From CAVSQX01 sp963730225 (GTDB taxonomy: Bacteria > Planctomycetota > Phycisphaerae > Tepidisphaerales > Tepidisphaeraceae): a stretch of 64,000 bases of DNA. Shown here one piece after another: positions 35,501-44,125 of the stretch (position 1 is its first letter; every line of letters starts with the position of its first letter). The translations under genes were made by a program, and so were the position numbers. The notes beneath the pieces are model-generated. The model was not told the origin of the DNA and made no database searches. It saw only the letters and a list, made by a program, of their open reading frames with translations. The stretch is taken from positions 1-64,000 of the forward strand of contig CAVSQX010000001.1 of the NCBI GenBank assembly GCA_963730225.1, written 5' to 3'.

Positions 35501-36939
35501 ACGGCGACGACGAGCTCACGAGCCAAACATCCAGCATATCAGGGACGACCACAAATGTTTATGATGCCAACGGCTCTTTGACAAGCAGCACTATCGGCGG
35601 CCAAACGACTACGTACACCTACGACGTGCGGAACAAGATGGTCGGCTACAGCGATGGCACGAATTCAGCGATGTACGTCTACGATGACGACGATGATCGC
35701 GTGTCTGAAACGGTAAACGGTGTCACGACCCTATACCTCACGGACACGCAGAATCCGACGGGCTACGATCAGCCGTTGGAGGCGACCACCAGTTCCTCGC
35801 GCATCACATATATCCTTAGTGATCGCATATTGGGACAAGTGAATTCTAGCGGAACCGTTACCTATTTGCTCGTCGATGGCCATGGCAGCACACAGCAGTT
35901 GACCAGCGCCAGTGGGGCCATCACCGCCGCGTTCCGGTACGACGCTTTTGGCACGGCGCTGGACTTTACACCCGCAACTGCTGGGACCGATTTTTTGTTC
36001 GGCGGTGACGCCGTTTATGATTCTGTCAGCGGTTTGTATCTGCATGGCAATGGTGTCCGACCGACGGATGGCTTTGAGTTCATTCAGCGAGATACTTATG
36101 CTGGCAACCCCAATGATCCGTTAAGTCTCCACAAATACTTGTATGCCAATGCCGACCCGGTGAACGGCAATGATCCCTCGGGCCATGATGACAACGAGCT
36201 TGAGGATGAGGCGTTTAGCGAAGCCAATGACGACATAGCGGAGGACATTGGTGGATATGATGCCGTTGACGCTGCCCTCACGGGCGGCATAGCCGAGGCC
36301 GATGCCGACGAAGATAAACAATTGGCGATAGGTTCGCTCGGCATTTCCGTATGGCAAGGTTACGCCCAGGCGTGGCAAGGGATTACTCAAAACATTCTTT
36401 TGGGAGCTGCGGGCGGGTTCTTGGGCGAAGCGGCTGAAGGATTCGCTGCGGCAGACGAGGGTGTTGCGGGTGCGGAATCTGGGGCGGCTGAGGACCTTGG
36501 CGAAGAAGAATCCAATTTGGCCGAGGAATGCGAGGGTGGATGCTTTGTGGCGGGCACGGACGTGCTTTTAGGGGACCGAAAGACCGAGGAAGCCATTCAG
36601 GACATTCAGGTTGGTCAGCGCGTCGCCACGGATGGCGGAGTCGCCAACAGTCCGACCGGCACCGCTGCGGCCGATCCCAATGCTACGCAGGTTGATCCGA
36701 AAACCTGGCGGTTGGTGACGATGGAGATGGAGGAGCAAGGCCCCAACGGCGCTGAGGACATTGCGCAGATTCAGACGCTGGAACCGCTAAGCGAACTGGC
36801 GCAGGAGAACGCTCAGGTGGGATCACTAGTAGCGGTGCCGCTAGATCTCGCGGAAATGGGGCTGCCGGATGATCCGGCGGCATCATCTCCATCGGCGCTT
36901 GCCCGACCATCCAATCCGGTTCAGGGCGGGTTGTCCTGA
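32500..36939 (+). CDS. RHS toxin segment 4: YD-repeat shell, core boundary and Hint N-part
   Basis: 1,479 residues. Many YD repeats (YYAYDQSGRTILQYVY, TSYTYDAFGNVIRTVYPNG, YTYDPAGNELTEKLPDG) build the RHS shell. The conserved core end lies at about residues 1,180-1,235 (DGHGSTQQLTSASGAI, RDTYAGNPNDPLSLHKYLYA, NADPVNGNDPSGHDD). The variable tip follows: an acidic and hydrophobic linker, then the beginning of a pretoxin Hint domain (CFVAGTDVLLGDRKTEEAI). In other RHS proteins, cleavage at the core end releases the toxin. The frame leaves Hint at ~36,880; the continuation IISIGACPTIQSGSGR is in segment 5. Confidence 0.85.
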   Translation: MALDGLSRSADDQRQLLVWNATAAAYEWSDSSNGDSIEMQLVDTSLATRGTGGPQSGDAWTLRFSDADALNGDGIAGDLNNQSFDGSIANFSLLLATLFNGEYLHDLVTSDNVPSDGGATASVPGWVGTGTQYAYTGTGGGEPAGLVTETQNATATINSAGALQNTTTLATTATNVYYSSGDYNYDYTSNTWIPNPGASYGQLDYTTNAAGQETYYAYDQSGRTILQYVYKTWTDGTGNLVSGWVGTSSVYDSSGRLTDTYQATYKDPDPSDSAYLDGYGYHILPVIDGGVAGIQVNTSVDPVYSAPQRTQHIDYNSLGQQADTIDQYGGKTSYTYDAFGNVIRTVYPNGTETLSVYDLLNRAIWTTNQFDPNNPSTCVLTRTVYNQLGQVVETDQYMDPSANDLIQIGTRLVGSASVSSSTISTTADDTPIGSPVGWTLASTTKTFYDAAGNAIETIRPSGLRTGSIYYPDGKVGYTGPLASSAPDGGHVVTTYAGVTSNAFTTSDFQVDSSTGYTQTLYNQYNPTLGLFYTRSIDQNGHHTDTYTDAENRTVRTVYNDGSYTETLYGIGDNTVAYDQEGDPVPLPTNWSGIPSDQYGNGSETVAVAQRIAGAPSSSDPLLFTYDVYDGAGNLTDVYQPAVADMDPNSPTYALAPGNDGRLVNPHWHYDYDSAGNEIDQISPTGRTTTGDPSYTGNTTLFAYDQNGNQVEQTLPDDSTLPDGQTETETWTYDIFGNEATFMDFDGNEATYTYATSGAEEGLLQQVVYGAATGSGKTPQTVTYHYNDLGQQASVTDASGTTTSTYDAFGNLIESDTPEGDIHYVFDPATQNHTETYTGDTKTFYGYDTQGRLTSAIVEQLNGSPVDLETDYTYDPAGNELTEKLPDGELTSYTYDGLNRLTDVSEAQGDATDFSQHYTLNVDGTRGTSAESQLQPDGSTVTTDTTWTYDADGRLVGEAVTSNVSSDEYSDAYTYDLDNNRMQQVHTGPAGGADETITYYYNGDDELTSQTSSISGTTTNVYDANGSLTSSTIGGQTTTYTYDVRNKMVGYSDGTNSAMYVYDDDDDRVSETVNGVTTLYLTDTQNPTGYDQPLEATTSSSRITYILSDRILGQVNSSGTVTYLLVDGHGSTQQLTSASGAITAAFRYDAFGTALDFTPATAGTDFLFGGDAVYDSVSGLYLHGNGVRPTDGFEFIQRDTYAGNPNDPLSLHKYLYANADPVNGNDPSGHDDNELEDEAFSEANDDIAEDIGGYDAVDAALTGGIAEADADEDKQLAIGSLGISVWQGYAQAWQGITQNILLGAAGGFLGEAAEGFAAADEGVAGAESGAAEDLGEEESNLAEECEGGCFVAGTDVLLGDRKTEEAIQDIQVGQRVATDGGVANSPTGTAAADPNATQVDPKTWRLVTMEMEEQGPNGAEDIAQIQTLEPLSELAQENAQVGSLVAVPLDLAEMGLPDDPAASSPSALARPSNPVQGGLS
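36127..36138 (+). repeat. Core/tip junction repeat in RHS1
   Basis: CTCCACAAATAC encodes LHKY at the conserved end of the RHS core. The same 12 bp recur at 44,654 and, with one change, at 52,392, exactly at the right ends of the two recombinase elements. Confidence 0.6.
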
Positions 36940-36980
36940 CGACCGTTACCCATCTCAGCAACTTCGTCTTTGACCTAACG

Positions 36981-37549
36981 ATGGCCAACGCCCAGGGGCA
37001 AAGCGAGACGCTGGGTATCACCGGCTTCCACCTGGTTTACACCGAAGATCGCGGCTGGGTCGAAGCCAGCCAGTTGCAAATGGGTGAACGAGTGCAGGGG
37101 GCCGACGGCGATCTCACCGTCACTTCTCTCATCCGCGATCCGGGCGTTCATCAAGTCTACAACATGACAGTGGAGACCGACCACGTGTACTATGTCGGCG
37201 ATCTGCCAGCGCTGGTGCACAATAACTGCCTGCGTTCAAATATGGAGGAAAATGGAACGGAATTCGAAGAAAACGAAGATGCGCATCATATCGTCGCACA
37301 GTTTGATCCTGCAATGGCAGATGCCCGGGACCTCTTACAACAATATGATATCGACATCAACGATCCTGTGAATGGAGTCCCATTGGATTGGGTCTTTCAC
37401 CAACAGACGGTGCATGGTGTAGATTGGCCGGAATACGCGGAAACAGTGACCAGTATGTTAGGGGACGCAGCGGATATCGGTGGCAAGCAAGGGATTCTAG
37501 ACGTGCTTCAAAACATTGCACAAACCCTTCAAGGAGGAAATCTCCCATG
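36981..37549 (+). CDS. RHS toxin segment 5: Hint C-part and AHH nuclease tip
   Basis: The frame is open from ~36,880, although the first ATG is 36,981. It completes the Hint domain (GITGFHLVYTEDRGWVEASQ, VYNMTVETDHVYYVGDLPAL) and ends it with VHNNC, the usual Hint/toxin border. The toxin tip of ~110 residues carries DAHHIVAQFDP, the AHH motif of HNH/endonuclease VII-like nucleases, and a conserved LDWVFHQQTVHG. Expected to cut nucleic acid in a rival cell after Hint self-cleavage. The immunity gene starts in an ATGA overlap with its stop. Confidence 0.8.
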
Positions 37550-38197
37550 ATCTCCGTTTATCGCGCCAAGCCAATACGCAGAGGCTTTTCTGCGATAATG
37601 CCCAGCGAGCGCAGTTTTGATGAGTCGAACCGAAAAGCCCTTTTGAAATTCGATGGGGAATCCAAGAAAGAGCTTTGGGGCCCGCAAAGGTACTGCTACG
37701 TCGGGGAACCGAAGATTCCTCGCGGCGATTTTGCGGGGTTCTCTATTCAATGCCTCGCTGTTCGCGTCGAAGCTTTCGAAAGAGCGCGGTTAGCACGTTT
37801 TTTTAATAAGTACGTCGTTGAATTGTTGCCTTTAGTCGACGAGGACGACGGAACAGAATGGTACGTACTGAACATGATGCATCTGGTCAACTGCATTGAC
37901 CGCGAAAAAAGCGAACTCAGTATTGCACCCTACAGGGTGCGTCTTGAGTTTTTTCCCCAGCGAATTACTCAGCAGAATGTGTTCACTCCGTGGTGGCCGA
38001 AATCATTCTGGAGAAAGGTTCTTTGCTGGGAGCAATACAAGGATCCGCACTCGGAGTTCAAGGCGCATGTGGAACAGTTTGGCCTGACGGGTTTGGAGTT
38101 CGAATTGCTGTGGGACGAGGAAAAAGGAGGAAGGTTGTTTATGGCCGAACGAGACCCGGAAAAAGGTCTGGTGTTGCGGGAGCAGGATGAGCAATAA
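37547..38197 (+). CDS. Immunity protein for the AHH toxin (Imm11/DUF1629-like)
   Basis: The start (MISVYRAKPIRRGFSAIM) overlaps the toxin stop by ATGA with a GGAGG just before, so toxin and antidote are coupled. About 216 residues, no signal peptide. FNKYVVELLPLVDEDDGTEW followed by YVLNMMHLVNCIDREKSEL resembles the Imm11 (MXAN_0049/DUF1629) immunity family. Its job would be to bind and block the AHH nuclease in the producing cell. It ends ~20 bp before recombinase element copy 1. Confidence 0.65.
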   Translation: MISVYRAKPIRRGFSAIMPSERSFDESNRKALLKFDGESKKELWGPQRYCYVGEPKIPRGDFAGFSIQCLAVRVEAFERARLARFFNKYVVELLPLVDEDDGTEWYVLNMMHLVNCIDREKSELSIAPYRVRLEFFPQRITQQNVFTPWWPKSFWRKVLCWEQYKDPHSEFKAHVEQFGLTGLEFELLWDEEKGGRLFMAERDPEKGLVLREQDEQ

Positions 38198-38340
38198 GGC
38201 ATGGTGGGTATCCTTCGCCGTCCCTGCAGCTCGGTCGCGTCGGCGTCGGCCCTCACGAAAGAGCGCACGCGCCGGGGGCCGACGCCGGGGCGATGGAGCG
38301 CAAGGGACGATTCCCTGTCAGCTCTGGAGCCGAGGTTGAG

Positions 38341-38438
38341 GCCGCTTGGTGTGCGCCGCTTGGCGTGCGCCGCTTGGCGTGCGCCGCTTGGTGTGCGCCG
38401 CTTGGCGTGCGCCGCTTGGCGTGCGCCGCTTGGCGTGC
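38341..38438 (+). repeat. 14-bp tandem repeat, seven units
   Basis: GCCGCTTGGCGTGC (with GCCGCTTGGTGTGC in two units) is repeated seven times in direct head-to-tail order. Copy 2 of the element has only about one unit-like stretch here (GTGCGCCGCTTTCCGCGC). A 14-bp period is not a codon multiple, so this is non-coding. Slipped-strand expansion is likely. Confidence 0.85.
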
Positions 38439-38519
38439 GCCGCTTTCTGCGCCTTCATCCGCCTATATCCGTCCACGTCCGGGCATATCCATATCATCAC
38501 GCCGGCGTGCGCGCCATGT

Positions 38520-38750
38520 TCACCTTCCGAGCAGTTGCATGAACTGTTCGACGGTGAGACCGGCGTCGGTGATGATGCGGCGGAGCGTGCCGGATCGGAC
38601 CTGCTTGTGGTCGGGGACGACGGCCCTGGCGTAAGGCTCGTCGCGGCGGAGGATCATGTGGCTGCCGGTCTGGCGGCGGAAGATGAACCCGGCGCGCTCC
38701 AGGGCGGCGCGGACATCACGGCCTGACAGATCGGTGGGAAGCTTGGCCAC
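38520..38750 (-). CDS. hicA: HicA-type toxin (element copy 1)
   Basis: The preferred start is the GTG at 38,750, 16 bp after the hicB stop. About 76 residues with the HicA core LSGRDVRAALERAGFIFRRQ, TGSHMIL (catalytic histidine) and VVPDHKQVRSGTLRRIIT. HicA is an mRNA interferase with a double-stranded-RNA-binding-like fold, neutralised by HicB. The order hicB-hicA on one strand is reversed from the textbook order but common. It may stabilise the element by addiction. The copy 2 protein differs at about three positions. Confidence 0.85.
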   Translation of the reverse strand: MAKLPTDLSGRDVRAALERAGFIFRRQTGSHMILRRDEPYARAVVPDHKQVRSGTLRRIITDAGLTVEQFMQLLGR

Positions 38751-38766
38751 GCGCGGTATCGCTCCC

Positions 38767-38982
38767 CTACGCGGCCTCGACTTCAACGAACTCCTTGCCG
38801 GCCTCTGTGGGAACGGGATCGCCGGCATCCTTGCAGTCCTCGACGTAAAGCTCGATGGCCTCGCGGATATTACTCAACGCATCGGCGCGGTTGTTCCCCT
38901 GGCTGACGCATCCGGGCAGCGCCGGCACGCTGGCGACGTAGCCGCCATCTTCTTCCTGTTCCAGAACGACGGTATAACGCAT
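38767..38982 (-). CDS. hicB: HicB-type antitoxin (element copy 1)
   Basis: 71 residues: MRYTVVLEQEEDGGYVASVP, then ALPGCVSQGNNRADALSNIR, the HicB partial RNase H fold. It lacks an extended C-terminal DNA-binding domain, so autoregulation may depend on another protein. Identical to the copy 2 protein. Upstream of hicA on the same strand. Confidence 0.88.
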   Translation of the reverse strand: MRYTVVLEQEEDGGYVASVPALPGCVSQGNNRADALSNIREAIELYVEDCKDAGDPVPTEAGKEFVEVEAA

Positions 38983-39032
38983 GATGGCTCTCCTGTCGGG
39001 CCGCAGTCCACTTCTTCTTTAGCTGCTGATCT

Positions 39033-39407
39033 TCAAGACGCTTTGGAAGCGTAGCGGGCCACATACGCCTCGACAAACTCGACGATGCGATTCTGCTGGT
39101 TGCGAGGGAGTTGGTACGCCTTCTCGAAGGCCACGCGCAGCTTGCCCGGTGGTCCCTTGGGGGCCGACTGCCTGGCGTCGGGACGACCCAGGAGATAGTC
39201 AGCCGTGACGCCCAGGGCGTCGGCCAGCGCCGCCAATTGTTCGGTGCGCAGGGCGACGGGCTTGCGTTCCCAGTTGGCGACGACGCGCTGGGAGATACCG
39301 AGCTTTTGACCCAACTCGGTCTGAGTCAATCCGGCCTTCTCCCTGGCGTCGGCCATGCGCTGACCGAGCGGGGTTCGATCTAACTTCGGTGGTCTTCCTG
39401 CTGGCAT
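39033..39407 (-). CDS. XRE-family repressor (element copy 1)
   Basis: The start at 39,407 (MPAGRPPKLDRTPLGQRMAD) matches the family start; the much longer open frame upstream is not coding. 124 residues: Cro/CI helix-turn-helix (KAGLTQTELGQKLGISQRVV, then ANWERKPVALRTEQLAALAD), followed by a basic C-terminal part. Divergent from the primase gene, with a promoter between them. A phage-like repressor of the element's replication and integration genes is the simplest reading. Intact here, but frameshifted in copy 2. Confidence 0.85.
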   Translation of the reverse strand: MPAGRPPKLDRTPLGQRMADAREKAGLTQTELGQKLGISQRVVANWERKPVALRTEQLAALADALGVTADYLLGRPDARQSAPKGPPGKLRVAFEKAYQLPRNQQNRIVEFVEAYVARYASKAS

Positions 39408-39453
39408 GATGGCAATCATAAGGGCCTGCTTTACCCCTGATGGGCGTAATGGC

Positions 39454-39482
39454 TTGCGAATTAGAATCAATAGGCGTATTAT
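39454..39482 (+). promoter_or_regulatory. Promoter of the primase-recombinase operon (copy 1)
   Basis: TTGCGA, 17 bp and TATTAT form a good sigma-70-like promoter directed at the primase gene. It lies in the 139-bp spacer shared with the divergent XRE gene, where repressor binding could control both directions. The same sequence is at 47,191-47,219 in copy 2. Confidence 0.55.
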
Positions 39483-39546
39483 CCCGCCGCGTAAGAAAAT
39501 TGCAAAAAGCGCTTGACAGGTTTTTACGGCAGGAGGCCCAAACGCC

Positions 39547-42500
39547 ATGGCCCGCATCCCCGATGACGAGATTGAGCGGCTCAAGCGAGAGACGGACCTG
39601 GCGGGGCTGGTTCGGGCAAGCGGCGTGGAACTCGCGCCGCACGGCGCGGGCGGCGATCTGATCGGGCGTTGCCCGCTGCACGACGACAAGACGCCTTCGC
39701 TGGTGGTGACGCCGGCGAAAGGGTTGTGGCACTGCCTGGGGGCGTGCGGCGTCGGCGGCAGCGCGATCGACTGGATCATGCGGACGCGCAAGGTCGGCTT
39801 CCGCCACGCCATTGAAGTTTTACGCGAGATTGCCGGTGCGGGTGTCGTTGGGGGGACGGCGCCGCGCCCTCTTCGTTGCCCAAACGTCTGCCGGCTCCGG
39901 TCTCGTTCGACGCCGATGATCGGGCGCTGCTGCTCCAGGTGACAGATTACTATCACCAGCGGTTGAAGCAGACGCCGGATGCGTTGGCGTACCTTCAGAA
40001 GCGCGGGATCGGCAGCGCTGAAGCGATTGAACGATTCAAGCTCGGCTACGCCGACCGCACCCTGGGCCTGCGTCTGCCCGACAAGCAGCGCAAGGCCGGA
40101 CTGGAGATCCGCCAGCGGTTGGAAAAGCTCGGGCTGTACCGGGCGACGGGACGCGAGCACTTCAACGGCTGCGTGGTGTTCCCCGTCATCGATTCAACCA
40201 CCGGGCATGTGACGGAGATGTACGGGCGGAAGATCGGCCATCAGGCCAAAGGCCTTCCCGTTCACCTGTATCTGCGTGGCCAGCATAAAGGCGTGTGGAA
40301 TGAATCATCGCTTGCCGCTGGTGAGGAAGTGATCCTGTGCGAGTCGATCATTGATGCGCTGACATTCTGGTGCGCGGGCTTCCGCAACGTGACGTGCAGC
40401 TATGGCGTCAACGGTTTTACTCCCGATCACCTGGCCACGTTCAAACATCATGGCATCAAGCGCGTGCTGATCGCGTATGACCGCGACGACGCCGGCGAGA
40501 CGGCGGCGGAGAAGTTGCACCCGCAGCTAAGCGCCGAAGGATTGGAATGCTTCCGCGTGCAGTTCCCCAAGGGGATGGACGCTAACGAGTACGCGCTGAA
40601 GCTTACGCCGGCGAGCAAGAGTCTGGACCTGGTGGTGCGCAAGGCGCTGTGGCTCGGCAAGGGCGGGGAGCCACAACGATCCACGTCGCCGGCGTTGTCG
40701 GATGCGGCCGTGCCGGCGTCGTCATCTCCATCATCAATAGATGCGCCGCTGCCAGCAGCATGTGAAGCGACTAAAGAAGAAACAACCAACACGCCGGCGT
40801 GCGCATCATCTGTCGATCCCGCGCCGCCGGCGTCTTCATCTGATGCAACCGATTCACACGCATCACCGCCACCAACTTCTTCTTTAGCTGCTGGCTCCGA
40901 GCCGTCGCCGGCGTCGGCGTCGGTGATTCCACCGTTGCCGCGCGAGTCCCCGCCGGCGGAAGTGAACGGCGCGGAGATTGTCATCACCCTGGGCGAGCGG
41001 CGCTACCGCATCCGGGGCCTGGAGAAGAACCTGGGTTTTGACGCGATGAAGGTGAACGTGCTGGCCTCGCGCGAGGATAGCTTCCACGTCGATACCCTCG
41101 ACCTGTACGCGGCGCGCAACCGCAAGCTGTTCATCAGTGAAGTGGCGCGGGAACTCGGTGCCGATGAGAACACGATCAAGACGGACCTGGGACGGGTGCT
41201 GCTCAAGCTGGAAGAGTTGCAGGAAGCGCAAGTGACTGAAGCATTGAAGCCGAAGGACAAGACGCCGGCGATGAACGATGCCGAGCGCGCCGCGGCGCTG
41301 ACGCTGCTGCAATCACCCGATCTGCTGGAGCGCATCCTGGCGGACTTCGAGCGCTGCGGCGTTGTCGGTGAAGCCACCAACAAACTCACCGGCTATCTGG
41401 CGGCGACGAGCCGCAAGCTGGAGCAACCGCTGGCCGTCGTCGTCCAGTCCAGCAGCGCCGCCGGCAAAAGCTCCTTGATGGAAGCGGTGCTGGCGATGCT
41501 GCCGCCGGAGGAAGTGACCAAGTTCAGCGCGATGACCGGGCAATCGTTGTTCTACATGCAGGAGTCGGACCTCAAGCACAAGGTGCTGGCGATCGTGGAG
41601 GAAGAAGGCGCAGAGCGCGCCAGCTACGCCTTGAAGCTCTTGCAATCCGAAGGTGAGTTGACGATTGCCAGCACCGGCAAAGACCCGCAGACTGGCCGGC
41701 TGGTGACGCAGGAATACCGCGTCGAAGGTCCGGTGATGATCTTCCTGACCACCACGGCGGCGGAGATTGACGAGGAACTTTTGAACCGCTGCCTGGTGCT
41801 GAGCGTCAACGAGGAGCGCGAGCAGACCCGCGCCATCCACATCATGCAGCGTCGGCGGCAAACCCTCTCGGGCCTGCTGGAACAGCGCCAGCGCGCGGCG
41901 GTGTTGAAACTCCACCGGGACGCGCAGCGGTTATTGAAGCCGATGCTGGTGGCCAACCCGTTCGCGGAGCGCTTGACGTTCCTGGACGCGCGCATGCGCA
42001 GCCGGCGGGACCACGTGAAGTACCTGACGCTGATCCGCACGGTGGCGCTCCTGCACCAATACCAGCGGCCGCACCAGACGGTGGAGCATCCGCCGGCGTC
42101 GGGACAGTTCATGGAGTACATCGAGGTCACGCCGGCCGACATCGAGATTGCCAACAAGCTGACGCATGAAGTGCTGGGGCGGTCACTCGATGAACTCGCG
42201 CCACAGACCCGCCGACTGCTGGTGATGCTCGATGCACACACCACCGATGAGTGCAAACGGCTCAAGATGCTGCGGAGCGATTACCGCTTCACGCGCCGGG
42301 ACGTGCGGCGGCATGTGGGCTGGTCTGACTTCCAGGTGCGCACGCACCTGCAAAAGCTGGTGGACCTGGAGTACGTGTTGACCCACCGGGGCGGACGCGG
42401 CCAGTCGTTCGTCTACGAGCTTGTCTACGGCGGCGAAGGCGCTGACGGCAAGCCGTTCACCCTGGGCCTGATCGATCCCGACAGCCTCAGCCCCCTTGTA

Positions 42501-42779
42501 AACCATGCCTACGTCGAAAAGTTCGAGCATCAAAAGAGTGAGTTCGAGCATGGGTCGAGCATCCAAAGTGCCCCCATTGCGGTAGGTTCGTGCGCGCCGG
42601 AAAACGCCGAATCTCCCGGCAATCACAGACTCAAACCCGCTTCCAGCGCGCAACCGATCAAAATCGCGCCCGGGGAGACGACTTCCGAATCGTCGTATCG
42701 TAGCCACGCGCCGTACCCGCAAACCCCTCCTTCTTTAGCCGCTTCCTCCAACGGTCAGGGGGTGAACCGTGGCGCGTAA
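39547..42779 (+). pseudogene. CHC2-Toprim-ATPase primase (element copy 1), frameshifted
   Basis: GGAGG precedes the ATG. Identical in layout to the intact copy 2 protein (1,077 residues), but one C is missing in GGCGCCGCGCC near 39,862, so the first ~105 residues are separated from the rest. Visible parts: CHC2 zinc finger (CPLHDDKTPS, WHCLGACGVGG), Toprim (EEVILCESIIDALTF, LIAYDRDDAGE), a Pro/Ala/Ser linker, and a helicase-like ATPase with Walker A SSSAAGKSS. The second frame, starting at ~39,876, could give a Toprim-ATPase protein without the zinc finger. Whether this is a true mutation or an assembly error cannot be told here. Confidence 0.8.
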
Positions 42780-43917
42780 AGGACGGCGCAAGCCTGCTCC
42801 GGTGGTCGGCGATCCCACCGATCCGCGCGGCATGGCGGCGATGCGCGACCGCCACCTGGAACACATTGCCGTGCGCAACTACTCCCCGCGCACGATCGAG
42901 GGGCGCACGGTCTACCTCAACTACTTCATCAAGTGGTGCGAGGATCGCGCCATCGTGCGCCCCGGCGACGTGACCAAACCGATCATCGACCGCTACCAGC
43001 GCTGGCTCTATCACTACCGCAACCCTGATGGAAAGCCGCTGACGTTCCACAGCCAGTACACGCATCTGTCGCCGGTCAAGTGCTGGTTCAAATGGTTGGC
43101 GCGGGAGAACTTCATCCTGTTCAACCCGGCGTCAGAGTTGGACATGCCGCGGCTGAACCGCTCGCTGCCCAAGCACATCCTGACCGCCGGGGAAGTGGAT
43201 CAGGTCATCAACGGGACGGATGCCAACACCGCGCTGGGCGTGCGCGACCGCGCTATCCTAGAGACGTTCTACTCGACGGGTTTGCGCCGCCTGGAGGTGG
43301 TTCACCTCAAGCTCTACGACGTGGACCTGGAGCGGGCGACGGTGATGGTGCGCGACGGCAAGTGGCACAAGGACCGCTTCGTTCCCGTCGGCGAACGCGC
43401 CGTGCTGTGGCTCAACAAGTACCTGGCGGACGTGCGGCCGCTGCTGTCGCCGCCCAGGGAAGACACGTTGTTCCTCACCAACGCCGGCGAGCCGTTCACG
43501 CCTGACAGCATGACCCAGCTGGCGCGGGACTACGTGGAGAAAGCCAAACTCCCCGGCGGCAAGCGTGGCGCGTGCCACGTCTTCCGTCACACGATGGCAA
43601 CGCTGATGCTCGAAGGCGGCGCGGACATCCGCTACATCCAGGCGATGCTCGGCCACGCCGACCTGTCCACGACGCAGATTTACACCCACGTTGGCATCCG
43701 CAACCTTCAACAGGTCCATGCGGCCACGCACCCAAGCGGGATGCTCAAGCGACCTGGATCAGCGGCCAATGAAGCGCGCGACGGCGCGCCAAATACACCG
43801 GGTCCGACGTTGCCCGCGCCGCCGCCATCACCGCCGGCAGCGACCAATCCGGCTGACGATGTGCGCGCCCTCGACGCCATCCTGGGCGATGAAGATGACG
43901 ACGGTGGCGATGGATAA
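42769..43917 (+). CDS. Tyrosine recombinase (element copy 1)
   Basis: 382 residues, GTG start overlapping the primase stop by 11 nt. XerC/D-like: N-terminal SAM-like domain (SPRTIEGRTVYLNYFIKWCE), then catalytic residues in STGLRRLEVVHL, the lysine of GKWHKDRF, HVFRHTMATLM, LGHADLSTTQIYTHV. All six active-site positions are present. A Pro/Ala-rich and acidic tail follows. Not closely related to the two tRNA-Ser integrases, so it should act on a different site; the RHS core/tip junction at the element's end is the candidate. Identical to copy 2. Confidence 0.92.
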   Translation: MARKGRRKPAPVVGDPTDPRGMAAMRDRHLEHIAVRNYSPRTIEGRTVYLNYFIKWCEDRAIVRPGDVTKPIIDRYQRWLYHYRNPDGKPLTFHSQYTHLSPVKCWFKWLARENFILFNPASELDMPRLNRSLPKHILTAGEVDQVINGTDANTALGVRDRAILETFYSTGLRRLEVVHLKLYDVDLERATVMVRDGKWHKDRFVPVGERAVLWLNKYLADVRPLLSPPREDTLFLTNAGEPFTPDSMTQLARDYVEKAKLPGGKRGACHVFRHTMATLMLEGGADIRYIQAMLGHADLSTTQIYTHVGIRNLQQVHAATHPSGMLKRPGSAANEARDGAPNTPGPTLPAPPPSPPAATNPADDVRALDAILGDEDDDGGDG

Positions 43918-43923
43918 ACCCTA

Positions 43924-44021
43924 CCCACTGGAAACCCAGTGGGTCCACCGGCTGCGTCAACTTCCGGCGCTGGTGGGACTTGCGAATCCCTCCGCCGCCT
44001 CGCAAGGTGCAAACACCTTGC
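43924..44021 (+). terminator. Tandem hairpins after the recombinase gene (copy 1)
   Basis: CCCACTGGAAACCCAGTGGG (8-bp stem, 43,924-43,943) and GCAAGGTGCAAACACCTTGC (8-bp stem, 44,002-44,021). Neither is followed by a clear T-run, so termination is only one possibility; they could also be recombination or RNA structures. Confidence 0.4.
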
Positions 44022-44125
44022 CTCTGTCGGTCACAGGTTGCGCCAGGTCATGGCTGGCCATGGACTTACAAAAAGCGCACCTTGGTTCCTTTTACCTTGC
44101 CCTCGTTCATTACTACTCTTTCTGA
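44010..44125 (+). repeat. Dispersed ~120-bp repeat, copy 2
   Basis: Homologous to the minus strand of 22,225-22,356: shared GGTCACAGGTTGCGCCA, CAAAA, GCGCACCTTGGTTCCTTTTA, CCTTGC. Located in the non-coding right part of the recombinase element. Confidence 0.6.

Noticed and set aside
38341..38438. CRISPR-like array
   Set aside because: The units are directly adjacent 14-bp repeats without spacers, and no cas gene is present.
39033..40160. A 375-residue minus-strand frame over the XRE gene and primase start
   Set aside because: Only the part from 39,407 down matches an XRE protein and copy 2 supports that start; the rest is antisense to the primase.
41313..42265. Long minus-strand frames opposite the primase and recombinase genes
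   Set aside because: High-GC shadow frames with Arg/His/Ser-rich composition and no family resemblance; they recur in both copies only because the DNA is duplicated.
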